Below are positions 10,741-22,150 of a DNA stretch of 64,000 nucleotides, piece after piece (position 1 is the first letter of the stretch; every line of letters begins with the position of its first letter). The stretch lies in assembly GCA_030280995.1 (NCBI GenBank), contig JASXTE010000005.1, positions 36,908,203 through 36,972,202 on the forward strand. Direction: 5' to 3'. The notes under the pieces were generated by a model that saw nothing but the letters and a program-made list of their open reading frames with translations, did no database searches and was not told the DNA's origin. Source of the DNA: Hemileia vastatrix (Eukaryota; Basidiomycota; Pucciniomycetes; Pucciniales; Zaghouaniaceae). The position numbers and the translations under genes were made by a program.

Positions 10741-13220
10741 AACTCCCACTAAGAACAATTTATGTTCAATTAGTGGTAAAATTGTTGATTCAATATCAAA
10801 ATTTTATTATATAACAGGACTTCTTTTTCTGAAATCACTATATGAAGTGACCCCAACCTGTTGCAATTATCCAAATATTTCTATAGGTATTTTTTTACTT
10901 GTATCCTCTTTTGAATTTTTACTTACTAGAAGATAACCAACAGGATTCTTAAGGAAAGGTCACCAATTATCAGGCTGAGTTCAAGTACAGAGACATGAAT
11001 CGCTTGATTAGTCAGCTTTCTAGAAGATTATAATTTTCCTATATGAATACTGTAGTACAAATCCAATAATTATTAAAATATAACTCAATATAAGGATCTC
11101 AGTAATTTTAATCTCACTATTTATAAATGGGTTACAGTCTTATAGTTGATAGAGAAATTGAGAATATAATTCAAAAACTAATTAAAAGACTTTAAAAGTA
11201 CTAATGAAATTTATTGTAATTTTTATGGTTATATGTTCTAACTTTAATGATACAGAATGTAGAAAATAAGACCAAAAAACCCCTTTTTTATGCCCAATAA
11301 TCCTCCAATGTGCCTGTCAGCCAGGCTACTAGATTTACCCATTAAATAATTAATTATTTACTAGAGTAGAGCTACGCCTTTACCTCTCATTTTATTAGTT
11401 ATACTTACTTTATAAATTAATTATAATAATTTTAACTAATTAATAAGTAAAATGAATTAAATATATAATTCTAATGTTCCCTCATTTTTTATTCCTTGAC
11501 AGTGTCCTCATGACAGCTGAAAGGTAAACTAAACTATAAAAATACTAAATATTAGTATCAAATATTTTTTATTTTACTTTGACATTTACAGAAACTTAAA
11601 ATAAAATCAAATAATTTATAATTAAAATTGACATATACAGATAAATACTTTATATGAGTACATTCTTTATAGAACAACTTTAATTATTGGAAATTTCTAT
11701 CTGTGGAATTTTTCTTTCTCTAATACTCATGTGTATAGAATTGTGGTTCCATAGTTCCTCTCCTTTTTTCCTATATAAGGCATCTCAATCTGGCTGTTCT
11801 CTTTCATTCCATTCTTACTTACCTTTCAAATTTATTATATATACACAAACCAAATCTATTACTACTGTTACTACTGTTACTACCTTAGCATTTAGATCTG
11901 CATATTTCTAAATTTCTTAAGTTATAATAATAATAATATTTTTGCCTTTTCATTGAGTATTAAAATATAAAGAAATAAATATGTACCTATTTTGAAATCT
12001 TGATTTTTCCTCTCCTTTCATCACCATTTGACCACCATAAAATATTCTAGAACAAAAGCGTCCCTAGACAGTGTCCCCCTGATTTACCCCTCCTATACAT
12101 GGCCAATGATGTTTCAATCTAGCTAATACAACATCTCATCAACATAATAAATGACCAATACCATAATTAGAATGATATCACCCACCAAAATCCTGGGGTA
12201 ATAGGGATAATCCATCAAAATAAAAGAATAAGCAAAAAAGATAGTATATGCATGTAATAACTTTAAATAAAAGACTAAAAAAAGAAATAATAACACTAAA
12301 TATTACACATTATTAAGGGGTACTAACAGTAGACATGAAGGGGCTAATTATTCCAAATAACTATGTGAAATCCCCATCCAATTATGACCAATATTGACTG
12401 AAAAACCACTGAGAAACACAAAAAAGGACATGAGATGAGGGGTAACTGAATACATTCCTTGGAAGGTGCTTGCACAGGTAAATCCTTGACTAATTTAGTC
12501 AAATTTGAGGTTTGTAGTGAATTAAAGGCGCCAATTTTGATGTTGTTAATGAAATTAGTGCATATAATGAGGTCAATGCACTTATAATTAAATTAGGACA
12601 CTAAATAAACACCTGTTGCCTATTTTAGTGTGTTTCCCCATATTGGGTGTACAATTTGGGGTAATTATAGTGTGGAAATGATATCTTTTCTAAAAAATGA
12701 AGCTATTCACATAGGAAATATGCAGGCAGTATGTGGCCAGTACACAGAAGCCATTTCTGGCATTAAAAACACCAAATTTGAAAAGTGTTATTCTTATACA
12801 TTTGAGTAGCCAAATATATATTTCTAATTAAGGCAAGCTGATCTTTCAAGGAAAATTTTTAATATTATTAAATTTTTAGCACATATATTCAACTTTTAAG
12901 TGATTTAAAGCTCAATTGTTGTTTTTTCCATAAAAAATGAAAGCAACAGCTTTAAGTCCACTTAAAAATTATGTAGCCTTATTTTTAAAGTTTTTAAGAT
13001 TACCCTGACATATCCCAGCCTAATATTAAGTATATAAGACTTATAAAAGATGGATATATATGTGTGTATAGGGTATTATAATGGCATATATTGTGTTTGA
13101 TCATTGATTTCACTTATGTATACAACTTGTGTACCATTACCTATTGTTCCCATGTGTACTAAATGTGTTTAAAAAATTTTATAAGCAGTTTTTACTCAGT
13201 TCTGGGAATATCCAGGCTGA
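10741..13220. repeat. Tandem 1.72-kb repeat, unit 2, carrying a nested solo LTR
   Basis: It repeats unit 1 with scattered substitutions. Removing the nested element (756 bp plus a 5-bp duplication) leaves 1719 bp, almost exactly the length of unit 1. Both units end in GGAATATCCAGGCTGA. A duplicated LTR could come from unequal recombination or from insertion of a two-LTR form. Confidence 0.7.
11315..12070 (+). mobile_element. Solo LTR, 756 bp, nested in tandem repeat
   Basis: It starts TGTCAGCCAGGC and ends CCCTAGACA. The flanks are GTGCC (11310-11314) and GTGTC (12071-12075), a 5-bp target duplication with one mismatch. Unit 1 of the surrounding repeat gives the empty site. A TATA box CTATATAAGGC lies near 11773, in the same relative place as in the Gypsy-B LTR. 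The length (756 bp) is close to the Gypsy-B LTR (753 bp), but the sequences differ outside the ends. Confidence 0.75.
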
Positions 13221-15330
13221 AAGATTGACTACAAAAAATAGTTACTGGAGAATTATTTAGAAATGAATGAGGAATAAGTAGGTAAAATATGCATATAAAA
13301 CAATTTTACTGGCACAGCTGGATATTGTCTAGCTTAAAGATGATTAAAAGTCATGGTGAATTAACACTAATTTATATGGAGTGTTATAGTGATAGAAATC
13401 TATTACTAACCCTTACAGAAAGTAAATTCAAGGTAGTCTAACACTATCATCAGTGGAGGAGGGAAGACATAAGATAGAGATATTACTAACTTAACAGAAA
13501 AAAACCAAAAAAATAAAAAGGTGCTTTATATGGGGCCTCCCAAAATAAAAGGTAAATGCATAATTTGATTGAAAAAAGAATAATTAATCCATTAATCCCA
13601 AAATATTCACCTACATATTTTATGAAACCCTTATTTTTGAAAAACACTTTTACAATTTTTTCACAATCTAGACAGTTTATCTTTTTCTCAAGCTTATTTT
13701 TCAATTCAATTTTTTATTTAAAAAGAAAATAAATAAATCAGATTCTCACTTAAGTAGTGAGTGGTATCATTTCATGCCAATTGATGAAGGAAATTTAATA
13801 TGCACTTACTGAAAAAACTAGAACATGGATAAATGAGTACTATTATATATGAGTAGGTATGATATAATCAGGATTCACTCATGGGAAATGAGGAAAGGAA
13901 AGGGTTTATAACACCTTTCCTCTAGAGAAAATTTTAGACTAAAACTCTTTGATCAATAAAGTCTAGACTTTTTACCATTTAATTTCTCTGTGTGACCTGA
14001 TATTTATTTTACCTAGGCACTTCTTTTAAAAAAGGTTTGATGTATTTTATATTAAATAAAGACATCATTGGAATAATACTAAAATTTTAAGCTTCAGTTA
14101 CCATGAAAAATTTCAGCAATGAGATTCCTATTTGACTAAAGAAGTGTAAGAATTGAACCACATAAAATTTCAAACTAATACTGATTTTTATTTAATTCAG
14201 TAGGGGTTGAAAATTTTCTTCAAACTCCTTCCCCAGTTCTCTATGATATTTTTATCATAATTTTTAGTCCCAAAAAGATAAAAATAGACTCAATACCAAA
14301 TTCAGTATAATTCTTTGACTGATATCAAGTTTAGTAACAGATCATTCCTGTAGAGTATATTTTGTGTTATTTCAGGAGAAAAAGAAAGACTACCACTGTA
14401 ATTAGTGTTAAAGATCTCAGATTCAGAACTTCTCATTTTGACTGAAATAGATTTTTTCTAAAATATGTAAGAAGATGATTTTTCATGACAATATGGAAGT
14501 TAGCTCTTGACTCAATTATGAATCCAGAATTAGATATTTAATCATTCAATTGAGAAAGATGAGTATTTTTTTTATAAGAATCAGTTTAAAATCACATGCT
14601 CCATATTATTTTTAGAGACACAGATCACCATTTATGGAGTCAAAAACTGTTGAGAGTTTTATACCTGGGTTTTTATTAATGTTTCAATACAAGTAATTAA
14701 TGATAATTTGAGTTTCAAAGGATGACTATTCCAGATATAGTGTAGCTTTTATGTCTTCATTAGGACTAGTAAATTTTAAGTTTTCAAGCATTTATTCTAT
14801 TATATGTTAAATAGCTTCACAAATAAAATAACTTCAATTGTACTCTTGATCATTATAACAAATTGACATATAATTGTAAATATTTTTTTAGAACCTCCTA
14901 ATATGTATGTTCCCCTTATTAAAATATCTTTGATTAATAAGAGATAAAATGTTTTTCAAGAGTTCTCATTGCTTTTCTGGTGTAAGTAACTATAAAGGCC
15001 AGAAAAAAAAATTAACTCTAAATAGGGTGGTCTATGTTTTCAATTATTGATATAAGTAGAAAATTTCCAAAGAATATTTTCCTCAATTGTCTTCTCTTTC
15101 ATTACAAGAATACCATTTTTAATTTCAAAATCTTGAGGATAAAAATTTCACCAGGGGAAATTCAAGGCAGGGGGGGCTCAAACCAAGTTCAATAAGGGTG
15201 CTTTCCTGAAATTCCCCTCTGAAATTCCCCTAGAAACTTTATTTTTTTTATTAGGGAAAGTATAAGGAAACACCAGAAAACTGGTTTGAAAGTGCTCAGT
15301 GCACACCAGTTTCACCAAAAAAAATCAATT
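13221..15330. other. AT-rich stretch, no gene seen
   Basis: About 2.1 kb without a reading frame that carries family features, splice-consistent coding, or RNA genes. A 72-codon minus frame at 13486-13704 is judged random. Probably old, eroded mobile DNA. Confidence 0.5.
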
Positions 15331-15790
15331 CAGTTCAAGCATATAAGCTGAAGAGTCTGTCAACCTAGAATATATCTTATAATTATATGACTGACATCTA
15401 AAAATATTTTAGACCCAAGATATGCCTGAGTGAACATAAGTAAGTCAGATTATTTTGACCATGTCATCCAAGCTTTTTTTTATTGGGAGAAAACCAGGCT
15501 TGCACCTTGGGTTATGGAAAGTGATCTGGCTACTTATTATGTTTTATTTAGAGTTTGATAAGGAATTTGATTTCCAGACATCGGTAGCATTTAAAAGATA
15601 GTAATAAATATAAAATAAAACCAGAGATTTTTTCCTTAAAATGAATAAACTATTTTATAAGTCTACACCTACAGGCATTTTTTATTTACTTGAATCTGAA
15701 AGCAGGTTTTTTTATTTAATATTACTAGATGTCACATAATTATAAGATATATTCTAGGTTGAAAGACTCTTGAGTTTATGTACAGTTCCT
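15331..15790. repeat. Inverted repeat / foldback element
   Basis: A left arm of about 80 bp (core 15361-15399) and a right arm (core 15727-15761) are inverted copies of each other. The core match runs through CAACCTAGAATATATCTTAT on one side and its inverse on the other, with one 4-base gap. The spacer is about 330 bp and codes for nothing. It could be a MITE or foldback transposon; no clear target duplication was found. Confidence 0.65.
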
Positions 15791-16367
15791 GGAAATATGT
15801 CCTCATCAACATCTTTTTTATACTACTCTCACCAAACTGATTCAATTTCATTCAAATTTTTAAACATTGTCAATACAGACCTTGAGCTAAATAATATAAA
15901 ATAAAAATAAAAATATTTTCAGTCATTTTTTCTAATTTCAAAAAATTTTCAGAGCTCCAGTTTCTGGATGGAGAAGGATCAGAAAGATATAGGATTAGTA
16001 TGAGTAAATAGACAGAGAAAAAAGTAAGAAATCACAAAAAGAACAAGTGGGAAATTGCAAAAATTGGTGAAGAAAAAAGGGAAAAAAGTTTGAGTTAAAT
16101 GGAAGAGGGTCATAATATGCAACTCTATTGTGCAGGCTTAGCTGTATTTTGGAATGTCTTTTAATATAAAACTTGATGCCACAGATAGGTGAGCTGATTG
16201 AATAAACATTTTTTATGTATTTTGATAGTTATTGAATTGCTTCTCTTGCAGTTGGTGGTGGTATCTGGACAAAAATGGGTGGTATTGAGACAATGGTGGT
16301 TTTAAGAAAGAAAAGTGAGCTAGCTGTATGCATTAACAGTGCCAAGAACTTATTTCCGGGCACTGTA
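15791..16367. other. Intergenic, no gene seen
   Basis: AT-rich sequence up to the Tc1-like element. A short open frame begins at 16275 and runs into the element; it has no recognisable features. Confidence 0.45.
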
Positions 16368-17415
16368 AATTGGGGGGAAAATTGTTCTGGCTGCATATCA
16401 TGCATAATTGTGATTTTACCTTTTCTTCAACATTCCCTCATACCACCATCAAAGTCAATACCCCCTAAAATTTTGTTTCTTGGTTCTTTGGATTATACTT
16501 TATCATCAGGTAAGTTCATTTCATTTTTAATTGAAAGCTTTTAACTTTTTTTTCTTGAATTTTCTAATTTTTTTTTATACTTTTAGATGTATATCCGTGG
16601 TCTCTCACAATCCCAAGAAGCAATTGACTCTTGGCAAAAGATTCCTGATCACAAGCATGGCACTTGGGGATTCCACTGCAACCCAGATTTCTGCATATTT
16701 CAAGGTTCCCTGCACAACTGTTTGCTGAATTATCACAAAATTTCAAGATAGTGGGAAACTTGAAAATTTGCCCAAGTCTGGATGTCCTCATAAAACAAAT
16801 GCTAGGGACTTGTGAGATACTTCATGTATAGTATCTGGTGCTCACCAAAGCACATTGAATGAAGTAATGGATACACTAACCACCAAGTTGTCTTCAAGAA
16901 CTGTTTGCTGCTGTGCACATGAGCAAGGATTCACCAAACATGTAGCCATCAAAAAACCTTTCCTCACAGCAGCTTCTGAGATGCAAGAAGCAATTAAACT
17001 TACTTGGGATAACTTCCCAAAGAAAGAACTTGAGAAGCTCATCAATCCTATGCCATCTCAAATGAAAGCATGTGTTGATGCCCATGGTGATTCCACCCAT
17101 TGGTGACCCCCCCCCTCCAAGAATTTTTTTTCCAATTTTTTTTTTGACAAATCAATGCTATGAGTGGAGGAGGCATTTCCTATGGTAAAGGTCTTTTTAA
17201 TGTGGGTTCTCTGGATCATAAGTTAAAAAAAGTGTGTATTACAAATATTGATTTTTTTTTAAAAAAGAAGGCATGACAAAATGAAATAACAACTTGATAT
17301 TGGAATTCTACATAGTTGAGAGGGTCAGAAAAGGTATATGTTTCATGGTGGTTGTGTAACAAGTTTGGGAGATATGGGGGGAAAAAATGTGGCCAGAACA
17401 ATTGTCCCCCCACTG
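16368..17415 (+). mobile_element. Tc1/mariner-like element, internally deleted
   Basis: Imperfect terminal inverted repeats share the core CAATTGTTCTGGC next to a run of six G. The left end is at 16368 and the inverted right end at 17385-17415 finishes CCCCCCACTG. Both ends are flanked by TA, the target of this superfamily (16366-16367 and 17416-17417). At 1048 bp it is shorter than a typical autonomous element, which agrees with the missing transposase core. An intron-like GTAAGT ... TTTTAG lies at about 16510-16587. Confidence 0.75.
16591..17106 (+). pseudogene. Tc1-like transposase, catalytic core deleted
   Basis: One frame shows the N-terminal helix-turn-helix part (QISAYFKVPCTTV ... IITKFQDSGKLENLPKSG) and the second DNA-binding part with the spacer KHVAIKKPFL ... 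EAIKLTW. It then jumps at once to the typical C-terminal end LINPMPSQMKACVDAHGD. The DDE/D catalytic domain, about 150 residues in the family, is missing. Stops interrupt at 16726-16728 and after NARDL. It cannot be active. The protein family bound terminal repeats and cut at TA dinucleotides. Confidence 0.8.
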
Positions 17416-17613
17416 TACTTGCACTGAATTGACTTTTTCTTTTGCTGCAACTGACATGCACTGAACACTTTCAATTCAGTTTGCCAGTGTATCTTTAAAC
17501 AATTTCTTTTATTATTGCTAATATATTTTTATTTTTATTATTAGCAATTATATTGTTCTGGATCTTTGTATTGTTTCATATAATATTGTATTTTATCCAA
17601 TTTATATGCAATA

Positions 17614-17810
17614 GGGTGTGTCAAAGTTAGGAATCCTTCATTTTAAAATCACTTATTTCCTTACCAAATCAGCCATGGCTATTTTTTCATGAATGCAATA
17701 TCTTGAGTCAAAAATAGATTTTTACTGATAATTAAATTTGAGTTAGTATTGTATGTTAATAACAAAAAATACATTTTGATTAATTGTTGACTTGTAACTT
17801 TGACACTTCC
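17614..17810. mobile_element. MITE, copy 1 (197 bp)
   Basis: Terminal inverted repeats GGGTGTGTCAAAGTTAGGAA and its inverse ending CTTTGACACTTCC, flanked by TA on both sides (17612-17613 and 17811-17812). It belongs with copies at 24324 and 34802 but is more diverged at the ends (GGGTGTG for GGGGGTA). It lies 21 bp beyond the stop codon of the dehydrogenase gene and so probably supplies part of that gene's 3' untranslated region. The TA target suggests mobilisation by a Tc1/mariner transposase. Confidence 0.85.
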
Positions 17811-17831
17811 TAATATAGTTGCATCTTCACT

Positions 17832-20113
17832 TTACAGACCCCCCAAAGCAACATATTTTATATTTAAATACTCATCTATTCCATATTTTCTATTTAGAAT
17901 AGATGTGCATACAATAAAGAGACCTGAATTTCAGCCAAGAAATATCAAGCTAATGAGAAGAAACAAACAACTGACCCTCCCTCCCTACCAAATCCACTAT
18001 GTTTAACTCCCCCAAATGGAATTACAGCATTAGATATTGCTCCTGTATCTAAGAAGGCATGTTAAAATTTATAGTCAGAGAAAAGATGAGAACATGACAT
18101 CAAAAAATCTTTACTTACTAACTCCAACCATGCCCACTTCCAAAGCCTCCGCAACCCTCCAAATTCTACCAACATCGTTAGAATAAAAGTATCCCGCCAG
18201 ACCAACATCCGTGTCATTAGCCAATTGAACAACCTCTTTTTCCGTTTCAAATTTGTAAATTGAAGCCACTGGACCTGTTCGTGAGCTCAAAAAATCAACA
18301 CTCTTATATCTTGACTCTGTCTAATCATATCGATAAATCATAGTTACCGAAAGTCTCTTCCTGGTCTATGACCGCAAAAGGAACTTCACTTAACACTGTA
18401 GGCTCGTAAAAGTAACCTCCGTTATATTGCGGTGGCTCACGCCCACCAGTCAGAACATTTGCTCCAGCTTTTTTGGCACGATTTACATGATCCTTCACCT
18501 TTTCTAAGGCTTTTGCACTTATGACGGGTCCAAGGGAATTATCTGCATCAAAGCCAGGTCCAGTCTTCAGCTTCGAAACCTTAGACACAAATTTAGAAGT
18601 GAACTCTGCATATATAGATGAATGGACAAAGAATCGGTCTGAGGTAATTGAAAAATGATACGAGGCAATCTTCAATAGTCAATACAATGCATCATTTATG
18701 AACCCCCACCCCCCCTCCCCCCTCAAAAAAAGAGAAAAGAAAAGAAACATAACTGGTTGAAGTGCAAGTTTGTCCTGAACAGCGAAATTTGCAAGCGATG
18801 GCACCATCTACCGCTTTCTCAACATTTGCATCATCAAACACAATAAAGGGTGCATTACCACCTAACTCGAGAGATAACTTTTTTAAAGTGGACGCGCTTT
18901 GTTCCATCAAGAGTTTACCGACAGCAGTCTAGTTGCACAATTCACGATATTAGTTTCAAAATTTAAAAACCCCAATTTCTAAGTTTGAAAACTTGGAGCG
19001 AGGATAATGAAAAGCCTGCTCACCGAGCCTGTAAATGAAATTTTCCTAATATCTGGATTCTCACACAGTGCTTTACCGATTTCAGCAGTTTCTTTACTTG
19101 TAGTAATGACATTAAAGACACCTTGAGGAAATCCAGCGCGATGTGAAAGTTCTGCTAAAGCTAATGCGGTGAAGGGTGTTTCAGCAGGTGCTTTAATCTG
19201 TTTTATAATGTATATATATTATTATTCATGTGGACAAGTAAATGACAATATGGCCTGTAGATGAAACTCACTATAACAGAGCAACCTGCAGCAAGAGCTG
19301 GGGCCACTTTTCTAGTGATCATTGCTGCGGGAAAATTCCAAGGGCAAAGTGCAGCCACAATACCAATAGGCTGTTTGATGGCAAGATGCCTTACGCCAGA
19401 AGTTGAGCTAGGAATCACATCGCCGTAGGTTCTTTTTGCCTCAGCTATTACGTTGAACAAAATAACGGATGATGATGAATGATATCAGGAATGGAACAGG
19501 GGGGCGTGAAGATAAGTAAAACTCTAACCAGCAAACCATTGCAGAAAGCTTGCGGCATAATCAGCTTCTGCTTGGGCATCAGCTTTACTTTTCCCGTTTT
19601 CTGCTATAATAAGAGTAGCAATGTCATCTGAGGCATCGGTCATGAGGGAATAAAATTTTTGCAATAGATCATGACGAGTCTGAGGAGAGTAAGATTTGTA
19701 AGTACTGAAAGCGGATTTCGCATGTTGGATTGCGGGAAGAAGATCTTGAGTGGACATTTCCGGACATGATCCTATTAATTGACCAGTAGCAGGATCTATA
19801 AGTTTTGCAATCAAAGGTGAATCAGTCCGTGATAACGGCAGCAGTATGATGATGATGATAGTAGCAATATAGTGCAGATGACGACTTCGCACAAGACAAA
19901 GACGAGAGATCTCAAAGAACAAAGACCTTGGACATCAAAAGTGAGATTGGAATGGGCATTGAGCCATTGACCATTAACATAAGCTTGTTGCTTGAACAAA
20001 GATCGATCATTAAGCTGTAAATTCACTCGGCCTGGGATGCCTGAGAAAGATCTTGTTGATCTTTTCAAGAGACAACGATTCGGGGACTGAAAGCGTCCAA
20101 GCAATGAGCTCAT
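17832..20113 (-). CDS. Succinate-semialdehyde dehydrogenase, 9 exons
   Basis: Exons on the minus strand: 20113-19927, 19795-19529, 19444-19272, 19197-19024, 18928-18754, 18638-18348, 18274-18119, 18048-17976 and 17889-17832. All introns are GT-AG and 70-131 nt long. They join to 1554 nt, 517 residues, the usual family length. Motifs seen are PWNFP at about 186-190, FTGST at 264-268, ELGGNAP with the catalytic Glu at about 288, GQTC with the catalytic Cys at about 322, and the C-terminal end [13 protein letters not shown]. The enzyme oxidises succinate semialdehyde to succinate with NAD(P)+, the last step of the GABA shunt. The first 30 residues are rich in Arg and Ser with no acidic residue, which suggests mitochondrial import. 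Where human and E. coli enzymes have a second Cys two residues after the catalytic one, this protein has Ser. Another aldehyde dehydrogenase subfamily is possible but less likely. Confidence 0.93.
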
Positions 20114-20512
20114 GATGACGATTTAGAGCTTTGGAATTGATATTAATATTGATATTTATATTAACATGACCACCCTAACTTAACCTAACCTTAATGTAGA
20201 CTTTAACAGTTGATCACAGGGGCAAAGAAACATGAAGGGACAGATGGGAAATGTTGATGTGATTTAATTGATTGGTCAAGATTTTAGAATTGAAGAGGCA
20301 ATAAAGAGCTTTGACCAAGCACCTAGAAAACAAATATGTTATTTTGATGACAAATGGCAAGCAGCAAGTGTAGCTACATTGTTGACATTTTTATATACAT
20401 AGACATATAATACCTGGCAACTAAGCTGCACATGTGATTAATGCTAATTATTATTCAAATATTGTTTCTGACCCTCAACCAACAGTTCTTGAATGTTCAA
20501 TGGCTGACCTTT
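20114..20512. promoter_or_regulatory. Upstream region of the dehydrogenase gene
   Basis: About 400 bp between the dehydrogenase start and the stop of the next minus-strand gene. It must hold the dehydrogenase promoter and the 3' region of the secreted-protein gene. No distinct box is convincing beyond AT-rich stretches at 20150-20165. Confidence 0.4.
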
Positions 20513-20851
20513 TTAATATCCAGACTTCTTTCTTTGACTAGTCATAAATTTTATTTTTTGGCACAGAGGCTTCGAATATAAGACACAAAACGATTCGTGT
20601 TGACTTTTACAAGGAACAACCCTTTCAGCCGTATATCGACACTTATCACACTTCACTTTCTTGTTAAGCTTATGACCTGAGCAGTCGACAAGTTCCTTTA
20701 AACATCGTTGGCATACGACCGCAGCTGTACATTTTTCTTTCACTTCTTCTACTTCTAGAGAAAATTCATCATCACATCCGGGACACAATGCGGAAGCCAC
20801 TAATATGTTGAACAAAGCCAATAACACCAGTATTTCCTTTAACAAGAACAT
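20513..20851 (-). CDS. Small cysteine-rich secreted protein (candidate effector), copy A
   Basis: A single-exon frame of 112 residues. Residues 1-21 form a signal peptide (MFLLKEILVLLALFNIL..., hydrophobic core, cleavage near ASA-LC). The mature part has eleven cysteines. Ten of them follow the spacing C-x2-C-x14-C-x5-C-x2-C-x6-C-x10-C-x2-C-x9-C-x7-C, matched by the protein at 63645-63962 apart from one residue in the last gap. Three C-x2-C pairs (CPGC, CQRC, CDKC) could bind zinc or form disulphides. The tail is basic (SQRKKS). The family is not one I recognise. Small secreted cysteine-rich proteins are typical of plant-pathogenic fungi, where they often act in the host; no activity can be read from this sequence. 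The gene lies upstream of and in the same orientation as the dehydrogenase gene. Confidence 0.8.
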   Translation of the reverse strand: MFLLKEILVLLALFNILVASALCPGCDDEFSLEVEEVKEKCTAAVVCQRCLKELVDCSGHKLNKKVKCDKCRYTAERVVPCKSQHESFCVLYSKPLCQKIKFMTSQRKKSGY

Positions 20852-21579
20852 GCTTCAATTTCCAATCTATCTGCAGTCGGGTAATCTTCTTGTCAGGATC
20901 TCAAATAGAAGCACTTAGATTGGGAGTAAGGCTATCAAAGAAATAAAAATTATGAAATACTTTTATTATTATCAGTGTCTCTTGTTGGGAATATGCTATC
21001 CGCTGCCTTTTGTCTTAGAATAAACCCCGTATAGCTCCAAGTTCCAAGGAAATCTTTCAACTCCCAATAATTTAGGTTTTCTCTATTATGCTATTTGGAT
21101 GTCAAAAGAATGCAGAGGCAATGTTAGCAACAGAAATTTGCACAAAAAATGGTATTCAACAGGCACACTCAAGCGTCAAAGTAATTTGGGGCTTGAATGT
21201 ATATATGCTTATCGCGTGAAGCAAAGAAAAGTAAGATTTTATTATGTTAACAAGTAACACAAAAAAAGAAAAAAAGAAAAGAAATTCAGAGTAGAATATA
21301 TAAAAAGATTGTTAGCTTTTATACTCATGATTCCACCAAAAGCTATACGTGCTCTTAGTTAAAAGGAGGAATATCTGACCCAGCGCTCCCTCAACAACCC
21401 ATCAAATTAGTTTCCTACTGTTTATACATGGAAGTGTAAAAATAATGACATCTAGCTAATTTTTAGTAGCTTTGAAGCAAACTGGTATCAATTTAAACCC
21501 CAAGCTTATATCCAAATCGAAAAGATTGATTTTGACTAAAACCAATCAGATGATAGTTACAGGATGTAAACAATTGCTC
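20852..21579. other. Upstream region of secreted protein A; no gene seen
   Basis: Contains the promoter of the minus-strand secreted protein gene. No further coding sequence or RNA gene is visible. Confidence 0.4.
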
Positions 21580-22150
21580 AAACCTTAGTAGAGATTTTTC
21601 TGCTCAGTGCAAGCCTGAAATTTAGGAACTAAATCTAGAGTGATGGTGAAATCTCGGAGGGGACAATAGGAGGGCTCCTACATTCACCGGATTGATTATG
21701 GAACAAAGATAAGATCACGAAACCCAAAACTAGACTGAGAAGCCAGGGTATTAGCTACTACGTAGGTGAGAAAGTATGATCAGGTGAACCAATTTTTAAT
21801 TACTTTTGTAATTTTTTTTCTTTTCACATGATTAAATAGATCAAACAAATTAATAAATTCATTGATCAATTTAGAACGCAAGAAAAAATATGTATACATT
21901 GGCACCTGGCAGCAAGTGTACACTCTTAATTTTGATTGGACTCAGTTTTGGTTATACTGAAATCCTTTTGTGAAGCGCGCACATGTAGTACTGATCAGTA
22001 CTGTGAGCTGCGTGCCAAAGTTTCGGGCGGTATTAAAGCATAGCTTTTTTTCAGTTAATAATGGCTTTATGAAGAGGCAACTACTAGGGGGTACTTGACT
22101 TGTTTGTGGTGTTTTTATTTTTTTTATTGTCTTACAATCTCACTCAGCTA
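21580..22150. repeat. Diverged dispersed repeat, copy 1
   Basis: Two blocks (about 21718-21868 and 21930-22130) match blocks at about 24195-24560 and 23920-24120. Examples are the shared stretches GTAGCTACTA/TTAGCTACTA with AGACTGAGAAG/AGATTGAGAAG, and TTAAAGCATAG/TTAAACCATAG. The block order differs between the copies. This copy lacks the MITE present in the other, giving an empty site. Its origin is unknown. Confidence 0.5.

Noticed and set aside
10601..10936. 111-codon hydrophobic frame across the repeat junction
   Set aside because: It spans the border of two LTR-like units and is not conserved at the end of the second unit.
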